A stretch of 64,000 bases of DNA. Origin: Tessaracoccus massiliensis (GTDB lineage: Bacteria; Actinomycetota; Actinomycetes; Propionibacteriales; Propionibacteriaceae). Location of the stretch: positions 400,505 to 464,504 of the forward strand of contig NZ_LN623541.1 in the NCBI RefSeq assembly GCF_000826065.2, read 5' to 3'. Of the stretch, positions 28,649 through 36,906 are shown piece by piece. Each line of letters starts with the position of its first letter. Position 1 is the first letter of the stretch. The notes below the pieces were generated by a model. It did not search any database. It was not told where the DNA came from and worked only from the letters and a program-made list of their open reading frames with translations. A program made the position numbers and the translations under genes.

Positions 28649-29827
28649 ATGCGCCGACTGCACGGCCACGTCCAGCACTTCGCGTGGGGCAGCCGCACCG
28701 CGATTCCGGCGATCCTGCGCCGCGAGCCCGACGGCAGGCCCTGGGCCGAGTACTGGCTGGGCACGCACCCCGGCGGGCAGGCCTTCCTCGACGACGGCCG
28801 CGCGCTGTCCACCTATGTGCAGGAGCAGCCGCACGTCGTGGGCGACGCGACGCGCTCCGCGTTCGGCGACCGCCTCCCCTACCTGTTGAAGATCCTCGCC
28901 GCCTCCAGCCCGCTGAGCCTGCAGGCCCACCCGTCGCGGGAGCAGGCCGAGGTGGGCTATGCCCGCGAGTCCCTGCTGGGCCTGCCGCCGTCGGATCCCA
29001 CCCGATCCTTCAAGGACGACTGGCCCAAGCCCGAGGCGATCGTGGCGATCACCCCGTTCGAGGGCCTGCTCGGCTTCCGCGATCCGCTGGAGACCGCGGG
29101 GCTGTTCGAGGCCCTCGGCGTCGCCGACGAACTGGCCTCGGTGATCGGCCCACTGCGCGACCGCAGCGCAGCCCCTGCGTTGCAGGAGGTGTTCCTCGAC
29201 GTGCTGTCGCTCGACGAGCGGCGCCATCTGGTCGACGTGGTGCTCGCCGCCGCGGTGAACCTGCTCGAGGCACCGGGTGAGCTGGGCACGTTCGCCCGGA
29301 CCGCCGTCGAACTCGACGAACACTTCCCCGGCGACCCCGGCATCCTCGCCGCCCTGCTGATGAACCGCTTCAAGCTGCAGCCCGGGGAGGCCGTCATGCT
29401 GGAGGCTGGCGTCATGCACGCCTACCTGCGCGGCGTCGGCGTGGAGATCATGGCCAACTCGGACAACGTGATGCGCGGCGGACTCACGCAGAAGCACATC
29501 GACGTGGACGGCCTGCTGCAGGTGGTCCGCTTCGACCCGCTCACTCCGCGGGTGCTGCTGGCCGAGGGATCCGACGGCGTCTACGTCTACCCCACCGCTT
29601 TCCCCGAGTTCGAGCTGTGGCTGGTCGCCCCCGTGGACGACACCCACCTGCCGGTGCCCCGCACGGATTGCGGCCGCATCGCGGTGGCCACGCAGGGCGA
29701 GTTCGTCCTGACCGGGGACCAGGGCGAGTTGAGGCTCGCGTCGGGCGATTCCGCCTTCATCGAGGCGGACGAGCACGTCAACGTGAGGGGCGAGGGGCAG
29801 CTGTTCGTCGCCGCCTCCGGCGCCTGA
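28649..29827 (+). CDS. manA: Mannose-6-phosphate isomerase, class I
   Basis: Zinc-dependent interconversion of mannose-6-phosphate and fructose-6-phosphate; 392 residues. Motifs: HFAWGSRTAIP and EYWLGTHPGGQA near the N-terminus; the zinc ligands LQAHPS and LEAGVMHAYLRG; and the conserved NSDNVMRGGLTQKHID. The start is ATG 28649, immediately before the conserved N-terminal strand. It likely feeds mannose units to glycolysis or supplies GDP-mannose synthesis. Confidence 0.95.
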   Translation: MRRLHGHVQHFAWGSRTAIPAILRREPDGRPWAEYWLGTHPGGQAFLDDGRALSTYVQEQPHVVGDATRSAFGDRLPYLLKILAASSPLSLQAHPSREQAEVGYARESLLGLPPSDPTRSFKDDWPKPEAIVAITPFEGLLGFRDPLETAGLFEALGVADELASVIGPLRDRSAAPALQEVFLDVLSLDERRHLVDVVLAAAVNLLEAPGELGTFARTAVELDEHFPGDPGILAALLMNRFKLQPGEAVMLEAGVMHAYLRGVGVEIMANSDNVMRGGLTQKHIDVDGLLQVVRFDPLTPRVLLAEGSDGVYVYPTAFPEFELWLVAPVDDTHLPVPRTDCGRIAVATQGEFVLTGDQGELRLASGDSAFIEADEHVNVRGEGQLFVAASGA

Positions 29828-29868
29828 TTTTCCCATTCCGGGCCCACTGTTGGCACAATGGGCGCCAC

Positions 29869-29941
29869 GCCTCCTTAGCTCAGCGGCCAGAGCATCCGCC
29901 TTGTAAGCGGAGGGTCGTGGGTTCGACTCCCACAGGAGGCT
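29869..29941 (+). tRNA. tRNA-Thr (anticodon TGT)
   Basis: Full cloverleaf: acceptor GCCTCCT pairs with AGGAGGC; the anticodon stem TCCGC/GCGGA encloses loop CTTGTAA with anticodon TGT; the T-arm is GTGGG-TTCGACT-CCCAC. The discriminator base is T and CCA is not encoded. It lies between manA and a methyltransferase gene. Confidence 0.95.
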
Positions 29942-30030
29942 CTCACGCTCCCCGAGCCAGCCGCGTGCGAACTCGCGAGCACCGCGGCTGGTCGAAGGGC
30001 CCGCCGAACCTTCCCAGCAGAGAGAGACCC

Positions 30031-30639
30031 ATGCCTGAAGCCAGCAAGTGGACGCAGATGATCGCGGCAGACCCGGACCACACGCGCCGCTACATCCAGC
30101 GCTTCAAGACGATGGAGGCGCAGGGCCATGACCTGGCCGGCGAAGTCCGCACCGTCGACGCCATGGTGGGGCGCAACGCCCGCATCCTCGACGCGGGCTG
30201 CGGCCCGGGCCGCGTGGGTGGCAGGCTGCACGCGTTGGGCCACACCGTCGTCGGGATCGACGTGGACCCCGGCCTGATCGCCGCCGCCGGGGAGGACTGG
30301 CCCGGCCCCACCTGGGTGACCGGCGACCTCGCTGAGATGGATCTGCCCGCGCAGGGCATCGAGGCCAACTTCGACGTGATCGTCGCCGCCGGCAACGTGG
30401 TGGGTTTCCTGGCGCCGTCGACGCGGGTCGACGTGCTGCGTCGCTTCGCCACCCACCTGGCCGACGACGGGCGGGCCATCATCGGCTTCGGCGCCGGCCG
30501 CGGTTACGACTTCCGCGACTTCCTCACCGACTGCGCCGAGGCCGGCCTCGAGCTGCAGGTGCCACTCTCGACCTGGGACCTGCGCCCGTTCACCGAGGAC
30601 TCCAACTTCATGGTCGCCATCCTCGGCAAAGCCTCCTGA
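30031..30639 (+). CDS. Class I SAM-dependent methyltransferase
   Basis: A 202-residue Rossmann methyltransferase. Motif I is ILDAGCGPGRVGGRL, with the acidic motif II at VVGIDVDP and the post-II region FDVIVAAGNVVGFL. I chose the ATG at 30031, 13 bases after AGAGAGAG, rather than the longer frame that runs back through the tRNA. The substrate is unknown. A family-A repeat begins 13 bp after its stop. Confidence 0.88.
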   Translation: MPEASKWTQMIAADPDHTRRYIQRFKTMEAQGHDLAGEVRTVDAMVGRNARILDAGCGPGRVGGRLHALGHTVVGIDVDPGLIAAAGEDWPGPTWVTGDLAEMDLPAQGIEANFDVIVAAGNVVGFLAPSTRVDVLRRFATHLADDGRAIIGFGAGRGYDFRDFLTDCAEAGLELQVPLSTWDLRPFTEDSNFMVAILGKAS

Positions 30640-30651
30640 GCCACAAGCCAC

Positions 30652-30965
30652 AAGGAGCGGCCGGGGTCGGGGGTACGCAAGTGCTTCTCCGGCACCGACC
30701 CTCACCCAGGCACCTGTTGCCCGACTGCGACGACCACCCAACACGCACCCCGACACCGGACGCTCCGGAAACCACGCCGACAACGGTTTCTACACCGAGC
30801 CCCGCAAGCAGAAGCGCTCAAGCCGAGGGTGGGGGATGAAGGGCGCGAGTTTCGAGGCCACGCCGGGACGTGGCAGCCGAACGTCGCGAGCCATGCGCAC
30901 GGGCAACACTCGCGTCCTTCTTCCCCCCAGCCTCGGCGGAACATCCCCGCAGTGGATCAGGCACT
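30652..30965 (+). repeat. Dispersed intergenic repeat, family A, copy 2 (interrupted)
   Basis: 30652-30769 and 30901-30965 together align with the reverse complement of 11041-11219. The intervening about 130 bp is specific to this copy and includes a segment at 30825-30852 that is an imperfect inverted copy of 30906-30935. With the family-B element behind it, this repeat fills the 384-bp gap between two genes; no convincing gene is present. Confidence 0.7.
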
Positions 30966-30978
30966 GGACACGCCTGGC

Positions 30979-31018
30979 GGTTTCGACACCGCTCGTAGAA
31001 CTCGCGGGCTCAACCAGC
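30979..31018 (+). repeat. Dispersed repeat, family B, copy 3
   Basis: GGTTTCGACACCGC...GGGCTCAACCAGC, shorter than copies 1 and 2. It abuts the 3' end of the DedA-family gene, directly behind family-A copy 2. Confidence 0.6.
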
Positions 31019-31023
31019 GCGGC

Positions 31024-31818
31024 TCAGGCCTCGGCTGCTTCCTTCGCCTTCTTCCGCTGCGCCAGGTAGGTGGAGACGAAGATGAACACGATCAGCCCCA
31101 ACGCCACCCACATCGCGATGCGCGCGTAGGCCTCCAGCACCCCGACGATGGGCTCACCGAAGCGCCAGCCCAGCCAGAAGTACAACACCAGCCACAGCGT
31201 CGAGGCGATGTAGTCGTAGATCAGGAAGCGCTTGATGCTCATGTTGGTGGCGCCCGAGATGACGAAGACCACCTGCATCAGCGGCAGCGGGATGGGCACA
31301 TAGGCCACCAGGAAGCCCAGGGGCCCCAACTTCTCCGCCCAGCGCTCGGCGCGGGCGTAGTTCCTGGCCGCCCGCTTCGACTGGCCGGCCCACAGCTCGA
31401 TCATGCCGCGACCCCAGAGCTTGCCGGCCCACCAGTAGACCCAGTCGAACTTGAGGCTGAGGAGGGAGGCGACGACCAGCACCACGGGCCAGTACGACAA
31501 CAGACCCTGTGAGGCGAACGCGCCGCTGGAGGCGACCGCGGTGCGACCGCCCGTGGCCATGGCCAGGACCGCAATCGCATCCGCGCCGGCGCCGAGTGCC
31601 CAGGCGCGCATGGGAATCAGCACCAGAGAGAAGATCCCGATGAAACCGAACCATGCCAGGCACCAGTAATCAGCCTTGCCGGGTTCCTTCTTCCAGGGCA
31701 TGCCCTCGGATTCCCACCACTGTTCCTCGGGCTGGTCCCCGGCCTCGGCGCCCTCGGCATCGGCGTCAGGTACAGCGGGGTCTGTGGGCTCCAGGGAGGG
31801 CCTTGGCTCGTCGGTCAC
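31024..31818 (-). CDS. DedA/SNARE-associated (VTT-domain) membrane protein
   Basis: A 264-residue multi-pass membrane protein of the DedA family, linked to lipid flipping and membrane homeostasis. An acidic N-terminal tail of about 45 residues is followed by 5-6 hydrophobic segments. Family marks are GPLGFLVAYVPIPLPLMQVVFVISG and the following NMSIKRFLIYDYIASTLW. It starts with GTG at 31818. The usual 'E...F.P.GE' motif is not obvious, so subfamily placement is uncertain. Confidence 0.82.
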   Translation of the reverse strand: MTDEPRPSLEPTDPAVPDADAEGAEAGDQPEEQWWESEGMPWKKEPGKADYWCLAWFGFIGIFSLVLIPMRAWALGAGADAIAVLAMATGGRTAVASSGAFASQGLLSYWPVVLVVASLLSLKFDWVYWWAGKLWGRGMIELWAGQSKRAARNYARAERWAEKLGPLGFLVAYVPIPLPLMQVVFVISGATNMSIKRFLIYDYIASTLWLVLYFWLGWRFGEPIVGVLEAYARIAMWVALGLIVFIFVSTYLAQRKKAKEAAEA

Positions 31819-31877
31819 GGGTGAATGCTACGTCACAAGGACCTCACCCCTGTCTCGACCATTGATTGAACCCCGGA

Positions 31878-31912
31878 GTGGACGTGGAAGCTGAGAGGTG
31901 TAAAGTCACCTC
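31878..31912 (+). promoter_or_regulatory. Candidate promoter and operator of the msiK-like gene
   Basis: GTGGAC (31878-31883) and TAAAGT (31901-31906) are 17 bp apart and fit a sigma-70-type -35/-10 pair. The -10 lies exactly in the centre of the inverted repeat GAGGTG-TAAAGT-CACCTC (31895-31912), a natural place for a repressor. This leaves an 80-nt 5' leader. Confidence 0.45.
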
Positions 31913-31992
31913 GTAGGAAAACCTAATTTCATAGGGTTCCAATCCACAACGGATCGTCGGGCACGTACCTGCCCGTGGAAAGGACAAGTGGC

Positions 31993-33084
31993 ATGGCCAC
32001 CGTTAGCTACCGGGATGCTTCCCGTGTTTACCCCGGCTCAGATCGCGCAGCCGTCAACAAGCTGAACCTCGAAATCGAGGACGGCGAATTCATGGTCCTC
32101 GTCGGCCCCTCGGGGTGTGGCAAGTCGACCTCCCTGCGTATGCTCGCTGGCCTCGAAGAGGTCAACTCCGGCGCCATCTACATCGGCGACCGCGACGTGA
32201 CGGACCTCCCCCCGAAGGACCGGGACATCGCCATGGTCTTCCAGAACTACGCCCTGTACCCCCACATGACCGTGGCGGACAACATGGGCTTCGCTCTGAA
32301 GATGCAGAACGTCCCCAAGGAAGAGCGCCAGAAGCGCGTCAAGGAAGCCGCCCACCTGCTGGGCCTCGAGGACTTCCTGGCCCGCAAGCCGAAGGCTCTC
32401 TCCGGTGGTCAGCGTCAGCGCGTCGCCATGGGCCGCGCTATCGTGCGTAACCCGCAGGTGTTCCTCATGGATGAGCCGCTGTCGAACCTCGACGCCAAGC
32501 TCCGCGTCCAGACCCGCACGCAGATCGCCGCTCTGCAGCAGCGTCTCGGCGTCACCACCGTCTACGTCACGCACGACCAGGTCGAGGCCATGACGATGGG
32601 TGACCGCGTTGCTGTCATGAAGGACGGCATCCTGCAGCAGGTCGATTCCCCGCTGGCCCTGTACGACACGCCGAACAACCTGTTCGTCGCCGGCTTCATC
32701 GGCTCCCCCGCCATGAACCTGTTCTCCGGCAAGCGCGTCGAGAACGGCGTCCAGGTGGGCGACCACGTCGTCCCGGTTCCCCGTGAGGTGCTCGCCCGCG
32801 CTGAGGGCGAAGAGACCCTCACCGTCGGCATCCGCCCCGAGGCCTTCCGCGTCGGCGAGACCGGCATCGGTCTCGACATCGCCGTGGTCGAAGAGCTCGG
32901 CGCTGACTCCTACCTGTACGGCACGCTCGCTGGCCTGCCGGACGATGAGATCGTCGGCGCCCAGCAGTTCGTCGCCCGTGTCGGCGCCCGCACCGCTCCG
33001 GAGAAGGGCCAGGTTGTCCGCCTGACCACGGATCCGGATCACGTCCACGTGTTCAGCAACCAGACCGAAGAGCGCATCTCCTGA
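31993..33084 (+). CDS. msiK: Sugar ABC transporter ATP-binding protein (MsiK/UgpC-like)
   Basis: A 363-residue ATPase of the CUT1 carbohydrate-importer class. Walker A GPSGCGKST, Q-loop FQNYALYPHMTV, signature LSGGQRQRVAMGRA, Walker B VFLMDEPLSNLD, switch VTHDQVEAMT, and a C-terminal TOBE/regulatory domain (GFIGSPAMNLF, TVGIRPEAF) are all present. No permease or binding protein is adjacent, consistent with the actinobacterial MsiK situation in which one ATPase serves several sugar importers. I chose ATG 31993, 9 bases after AAAGGA, not the upstream GTG. Codon use is richer in T than its neighbours, suggesting high expression. Confidence 0.92.
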   Translation: MATVSYRDASRVYPGSDRAAVNKLNLEIEDGEFMVLVGPSGCGKSTSLRMLAGLEEVNSGAIYIGDRDVTDLPPKDRDIAMVFQNYALYPHMTVADNMGFALKMQNVPKEERQKRVKEAAHLLGLEDFLARKPKALSGGQRQRVAMGRAIVRNPQVFLMDEPLSNLDAKLRVQTRTQIAALQQRLGVTTVYVTHDQVEAMTMGDRVAVMKDGILQQVDSPLALYDTPNNLFVAGFIGSPAMNLFSGKRVENGVQVGDHVVPVPREVLARAEGEETLTVGIRPEAFRVGETGIGLDIAVVEELGADSYLYGTLAGLPDDEIVGAQQFVARVGARTAPEKGQVVRLTTDPDHVHVFSNQTEERIS

Positions 33085-33101
33085 TCGCCTGACAGTCGTT
33101 T

Positions 33102-33133
33102 CGGAGGGGTCCCGGTTCGCCGGGGCCCCTCCG
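33102..33133 (+). terminator. Terminator after the msiK-like gene
   Basis: A 14-bp stem (one G-T pair) with a TTCG tetraloop, followed by TCGTTTCTGCTC. It lies 17 bp after the msiK stop. Confidence 0.8.
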
Positions 33134-33233
33134 TCGTTTCTGCTCCCCCAGCAGCGAACGCCTGTGGGCAGCGCCGCCCGGCACATCCGGGCCGCACTAT
33201 GTTGGAGGGCGCCTGCGAGTAAAGGATGTGCCC

Positions 33234-34391
33234 ATGACTGACTTCTCCCCCTGGACCGACGCGGTACGCACCGGCCTGGCCGCAGACCCCACCTATGGGG
33301 CGGTGGTGCCGCCGCTGTACCTGTCGTCGAACTACACGTTCGAGGGCGTCGGCCAGGCCCGCGAGTACGACTACTCCCGCTCCGGCAACCCCACCCGTGA
33401 CCTGCTGGGCGAGGCGCTGGCCACCCTCGAGGGCGGTGCCGGGGCGACGGCGGTGGCCACGGGGTTGGCCGGGATCACCCTGGTTGCGGAGGCGTTCGTG
33501 CCGGCCGGGGGCCGCGTCGTCGCGCAGCACGATGCCTACGGCGGCACCTGGCGGCTGTTCACCTTCCTGGCGGAGCAGGGTCGCTTCGCGGTGGATTTCG
33601 TGGACTTCAACGACGACGCCGCGCTCACCGAGGCACTCGGGCGTGGGCCGGCGGTGGTGTGGGCCGAGACGCCGTCGAATCCGCTGTTGCGCATCACCGA
33701 CATCAGGAAGACGGCGGAGGCCGCCCATGCTGCCGGCGCGCTGCTCGTGGTGGACAACACGTTCCTGTCGCCCCTGTTGCAGCGCCCGCTCGAGCACGGC
33801 GCGGATCTGGTGCTGCACTCCACCACCAAGTTCGTCAACGGCCATTCCGACGTGGTGGGCGGCGCGGTGGTCGCCCGCACCCAGGAGCACCACGAGAAGC
33901 TGCGGCTCTGGGCCAACGCGCTGGGCCTGACCGGCAGCCCGTTCGACGCGTTCCTTACCCTGCGCGGCCTCCGCACTCTGGACGCCCGCCTGCGTGTGCA
34001 CGCTGAGAACACGGCCGCGCTCGTATCGGTGCTGCAGGACCACCCGGCCGTCGGCACGCTGTACTGGCCCGGTCTGGCGTCGCACCCCGGCCACGAGTTG
34101 GCCGCCCGCCAGCAGAGCGGCTTCGGGTCGTTGTTGAGCATCGATCTAGCCGGTGGCCGCGCCGCGGCGGAGCGCTTCCTCGACGGGTTGGAGATCTTCC
34201 ACCTCGCGGAGTCGCTGGGCGGGGTGGAATCCCTGGTGTGCCACCCGGCGTCCATGACGCATGCCGGCATGACGGAGGAGGCCCGCGCCACCGCGGGCAT
34301 CTCCGATGGGCTGTTGCGGCTGAGCGTCGGCATCGAGGGCCGCGACGACCTGGTCGCGGTGACCTCCCGGGCGCTGGAGCGGGCCTCGTGA
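33234..34391 (+). CDS. metB: Cystathionine gamma-synthase/PLP-dependent Cys-Met enzyme
   Basis: A 385-residue fold-type I PLP enzyme of the Cys/Met metabolism family. Motifs: YDYSRSGNPTRDLLGEALATLEGG near the N-terminus, VWAETPSNPLLRITDI, LVVDNTFLSPLLQRP, the PLP lysine in LHSTTKFVNGHSD, and SLGGVESLVCHPASMTHAGM at the C-terminus. It most likely makes cystathionine from an activated homoserine and cysteine; lyase or sulfhydrylase activity cannot be excluded. ATG 33234 lies 7 nt after AAAGGA. It is coupled by a 4-nt overlap to the next gene. Confidence 0.9.
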   Translation: MTDFSPWTDAVRTGLAADPTYGAVVPPLYLSSNYTFEGVGQAREYDYSRSGNPTRDLLGEALATLEGGAGATAVATGLAGITLVAEAFVPAGGRVVAQHDAYGGTWRLFTFLAEQGRFAVDFVDFNDDAALTEALGRGPAVVWAETPSNPLLRITDIRKTAEAAHAAGALLVVDNTFLSPLLQRPLEHGADLVLHSTTKFVNGHSDVVGGAVVARTQEHHEKLRLWANALGLTGSPFDAFLTLRGLRTLDARLRVHAENTAALVSVLQDHPAVGTLYWPGLASHPGHELAARQQSGFGSLLSIDLAGGRAAAERFLDGLEIFHLAESLGGVESLVCHPASMTHAGMTEEARATAGISDGLLRLSVGIEGRDDLVAVTSRALERAS

Positions 34392-34804
34392 TCAGCCTCA
34401 CGCTCGCCCTGGCCCTCCGCGACGCCGGCCTGGAGTGGAGCCCCCGGCCCGGAGACAGGTTCGTCGTCACCCGCACCGAGATGATCGACGACGTGTTCTA
34501 CCTGGCGGACATGGTCATCGAGGCCCGCCAGTTGGAGAGCGGCACGATCTTCGCGTTCAACGGCACCACCGAGTGGGCGCTGGATTCCGTCACGCAGGAG
34601 GCGACGGTGTGGTTGCCGGACGAGGGCCAACTGCGGGCGGCGCTCGGGGATCGCTTCGTGTCGCTGACGTGCGAGGGCCGCGAGGTCGTCGTGGAACTCG
34701 ATGACGGCACCGTCCACCGCGACGAGGACGCAGAGAACGCCTACGCCGCTGCCCTCCTCCTGGTCCTCAACTCTGGGCACGCCCTCGGCGTTACCCAAGC
34801 GTGA
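34388..34804 (+). CDS. Conserved small actinobacterial protein (often called 'CpaE-like')
   Basis: A 138-residue cytoplasmic protein starting GTG at 34388, overlapping the metB stop (GTGA). Conserved-looking segments are RDAGLEWSPRPGDRFVV, DDVFYLADMVIE and FAFNGTTEWALDSV. Relatives are frequently labelled 'pilus assembly protein CpaE' in actinobacterial genomes, but there is no P-loop here and I regard that name as unsupported. Function unknown. Confidence 0.75.
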   Translation: MISLTLALALRDAGLEWSPRPGDRFVVTRTEMIDDVFYLADMVIEARQLESGTIFAFNGTTEWALDSVTQEATVWLPDEGQLRAALGDRFVSLTCEGREVVVELDDGTVHRDEDAENAYAAALLLVLNSGHALGVTQA

Positions 34805-34862
34805 AGGAGTGGCCGGGGTCGCGCGTACGCAAGTGCTTCTCCGGCGCCGAACCCCACCCAGG
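34803..34862 (+). repeat. Dispersed intergenic repeat, family A, partial copy 3
   Basis: GAAGGAGTGGCCGGGGTC...CACCCAGG matches the first 60 bp of family-A copies at 11041-11219 and 30652-30769. It is followed by CCTCAACCAGC, the end word of family B. It begins inside the stop codon of the preceding gene. Confidence 0.65.
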
Positions 34863-34897
34863 TCCCTCAACCAGCATCGGGCGGTAGGCTGGGGGGC

Positions 34898-36271
34898 GTG
34901 CCCAGATTCCTCGCTGCCAAGCCTGACGCCGATCTGCTTCGGCTGCCCTGGCAGGTGCCGCTGGCCGACTGGCCCACGCAGCACCTCGTCGCGCTGCCCC
35001 GCGGTATTTCGCGGCACGTGGTGCGGTTCCTGCAGGTGGGTGAGGAGATTTTCGCGGCCAAGGAGATCCTCGAAGAGGTGGCGGTGCAGGAGTACCGCCT
35101 GCTGACTGAGCTCAAGCGGCTGGGTGTGCCCTCCGTCGAACCGGTGGGTGTGGTGCTGGGCCGCACGGATGCCAACGGCGAACACCTCGACCCCATCCTC
35201 CTCACGAGGCATCTACCGTTCTCGCTGCCGTACCGCGCGCTGTTCTACCACGGCGTCAAGCACGAGACGGTCAACCGGCTGCTCGATGCCATGGTGGTGC
35301 TGTTCGCCCGCCTGCACCTCACAGGTTTCTACTGGGGCGACGTGTCGCTGTCGAACATCCTGTTCCGCCGCGACGCCGGCGAGTTCGCGGCCTACCTCGT
35401 CGACGCCGAGACCGGCGAAATCCACGACAGCCTGACGGATGGGCAGCGCGCCCACGATCTGCAGATCGCGCGCACCAACCTGTTCGGTGAGTTCCTCGAT
35501 CTGGAGGCGGGCGGCATCCTGGACCCGTCGCTGGATCCGGAGTGGCTGGTCAACACCATCGAGGACCGCTACCACCAGCTGTGGGCGGAACTGACCGGCG
35601 TCGAGGAGTTCGACGAGTCTGAGATGTACCGGCTCGAGGGGCGGGTGCGGAGGCTCAACGCGTTGGGCTTCGACGTGGCTGAGATCGACGTGGACGCCTC
35701 GCCGGACGGCAGCACCATCCGCATGCAGCCGAAGGTGGTGGAGGCCGGTCACCACACGCGTCGGCTCATGCGCCTCACCGGGCTCGACGCCGAGGAGCAT
35801 CAGGCCCGCCGGCTGCTCAACGACATGGACACGTTTCGCGCCAAATGGGCGCCCCACATGCCGGAATCGGTGGCGGCGCACAAGTGGCTCGTCGAGGTTT
35901 TCGAGCCCGCCGTCAACCGCATCCCGGCGGATCTGCGCAGCAAGCGCGACGCCGCCCAGTTCTTCCACGAGGTGCTGGACTACCGCTGGTACCAGTCGCA
36001 ACGGGAGAACCGCGAGGTGCCCACGGAGGACGCCGCGGCCGGCTACATCCACGAGATCCTCACCACGCTGCCCGACGAGCAGTTGGGCAACATCCAAGCC
36101 ATCAACGGCGAGTTGGCCAACAAGTACGACCCGTCGCAGGGCTACGTCGACGAGAACGAGGAGAAGCCGTACGACCCGTGGGAGGACGGCGCCAACGATC
36201 CTGATCTCGAGGTGCCGATGGGCTTCGACATCAACGCGCTGCGCGCGAAGGCCGCCAAGAAGAACCAGTAG
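34898..36271 (+). CDS. DUF4032-family protein with kinase-like fold
   Basis: A 457-residue actinobacterial protein recognised as DUF4032. Residues about 100-180 resemble a Rio/lipopolysaccharide-kinase-like catalytic core: ARLHLTGFYWGDVSLSNIL (HRD-loop analogue, D-x4-N) followed by YLVDAETGE (DFG-loop analogue). The C-terminal half (RRLMRLTGLDAEEHQARRLLNDMD...) is the DUF4032 part. The GTG start at 34898 follows a weak GGGGC site. Substrate and role are unknown. Confidence 0.85.
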   Translation: MPRFLAAKPDADLLRLPWQVPLADWPTQHLVALPRGISRHVVRFLQVGEEIFAAKEILEEVAVQEYRLLTELKRLGVPSVEPVGVVLGRTDANGEHLDPILLTRHLPFSLPYRALFYHGVKHETVNRLLDAMVVLFARLHLTGFYWGDVSLSNILFRRDAGEFAAYLVDAETGEIHDSLTDGQRAHDLQIARTNLFGEFLDLEAGGILDPSLDPEWLVNTIEDRYHQLWAELTGVEEFDESEMYRLEGRVRRLNALGFDVAEIDVDASPDGSTIRMQPKVVEAGHHTRRLMRLTGLDAEEHQARRLLNDMDTFRAKWAPHMPESVAAHKWLVEVFEPAVNRIPADLRSKRDAAQFFHEVLDYRWYQSQRENREVPTEDAAAGYIHEILTTLPDEQLGNIQAINGELANKYDPSQGYVDENEEKPYDPWEDGANDPDLEVPMGFDINALRAKAAKKNQ

Positions 36272-36280
36272 CGCTGTCGG

Positions 36281-36898
36281 CTAGCGTTTGCGGGCATACA
36301 GATGCTCGATGACACCGAGGTGTCGCCTCCCGGAATCGACGATCTGGACGCCCATGCGCTCCAGCTTCGGCAACGGACGGCGGGTCCAGTGCTCGCCGCT
36401 CGTGCGGCTGGTCACGGCCTCGGCCACGAACTGCAGCCCGTGGATGAAGGGGTTGGTCGACACCACATGGTCGGCCAGGAGGATCCGTCCGTTGGGGCGC
36501 ACCACGCGGATGATCTCGGCCAGCACCCTCTCGACGTCGCGGACACCGCACAGAGCGAAGGTCGACACGACAGAGTCGAAGGTGTCGTCCCCGAACGGCA
36601 GGTCCCCGGCGTCACCTTCCACCCATGTAGCTGAGCGGCCGGCCTGCTCCGCTCTGCGGCGTGCCTCGTCGAGCATCGGGACGCTGAGGTCCAGCCCGGT
36701 CAGCCGCACATCCCGGGTGTAGTGCGGCAGGTTGAGGCCGGTGCCGACGGCTACCTCGAGCACCTCCCCGACGGCGCGCTCGCCGATCCACCGGCGGCTC
36801 GCAGCCAGGAACCGTTTCTCCATGGGGGCAATCATCTGGTCGTAGCGCGCGGCCATCCTGTCCCAGAGTTGGCGTTGGCGCTCCTCGGCGTTGCCCAT
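36281..36898 (-). CDS. Class I SAM-dependent methyltransferase (UbiE-like)
   Basis: A 205-residue methyltransferase. It begins WDRMAARYDQMIAPMEKRFL; motif I is VLEVAVGTGLNLPHY, then LTGLDLSVPMLDEAR, DAGDLPFGDDTFDSVVSTFALC and a PNGRILLADHV post-motif. The set is typical of small-molecule or lipid methyltransferases. It sits 8 bp after the DsbA-family gene on the same strand, and the two probably form one transcript. Confidence 0.88.
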   Translation of the reverse strand: MGNAEERQRQLWDRMAARYDQMIAPMEKRFLAASRRWIGERAVGEVLEVAVGTGLNLPHYTRDVRLTGLDLSVPMLDEARRRAEQAGRSATWVEGDAGDLPFGDDTFDSVVSTFALCGVRDVERVLAEIIRVVRPNGRILLADHVVSTNPFIHGLQFVAEAVTSRTSGEHWTRRPLPKLERMGVQIVDSGRRHLGVIEHLYARKR

Positions 36899-36906
36899 GA
36901 TGGGGG

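Noticed and set aside
34388..34804. Pilus assembly protein CpaE
   Set aside because: The common database label for this small family is not supported: the protein is 138 residues with no P-loop or receiver domain, and no tad/pilus genes are nearby.
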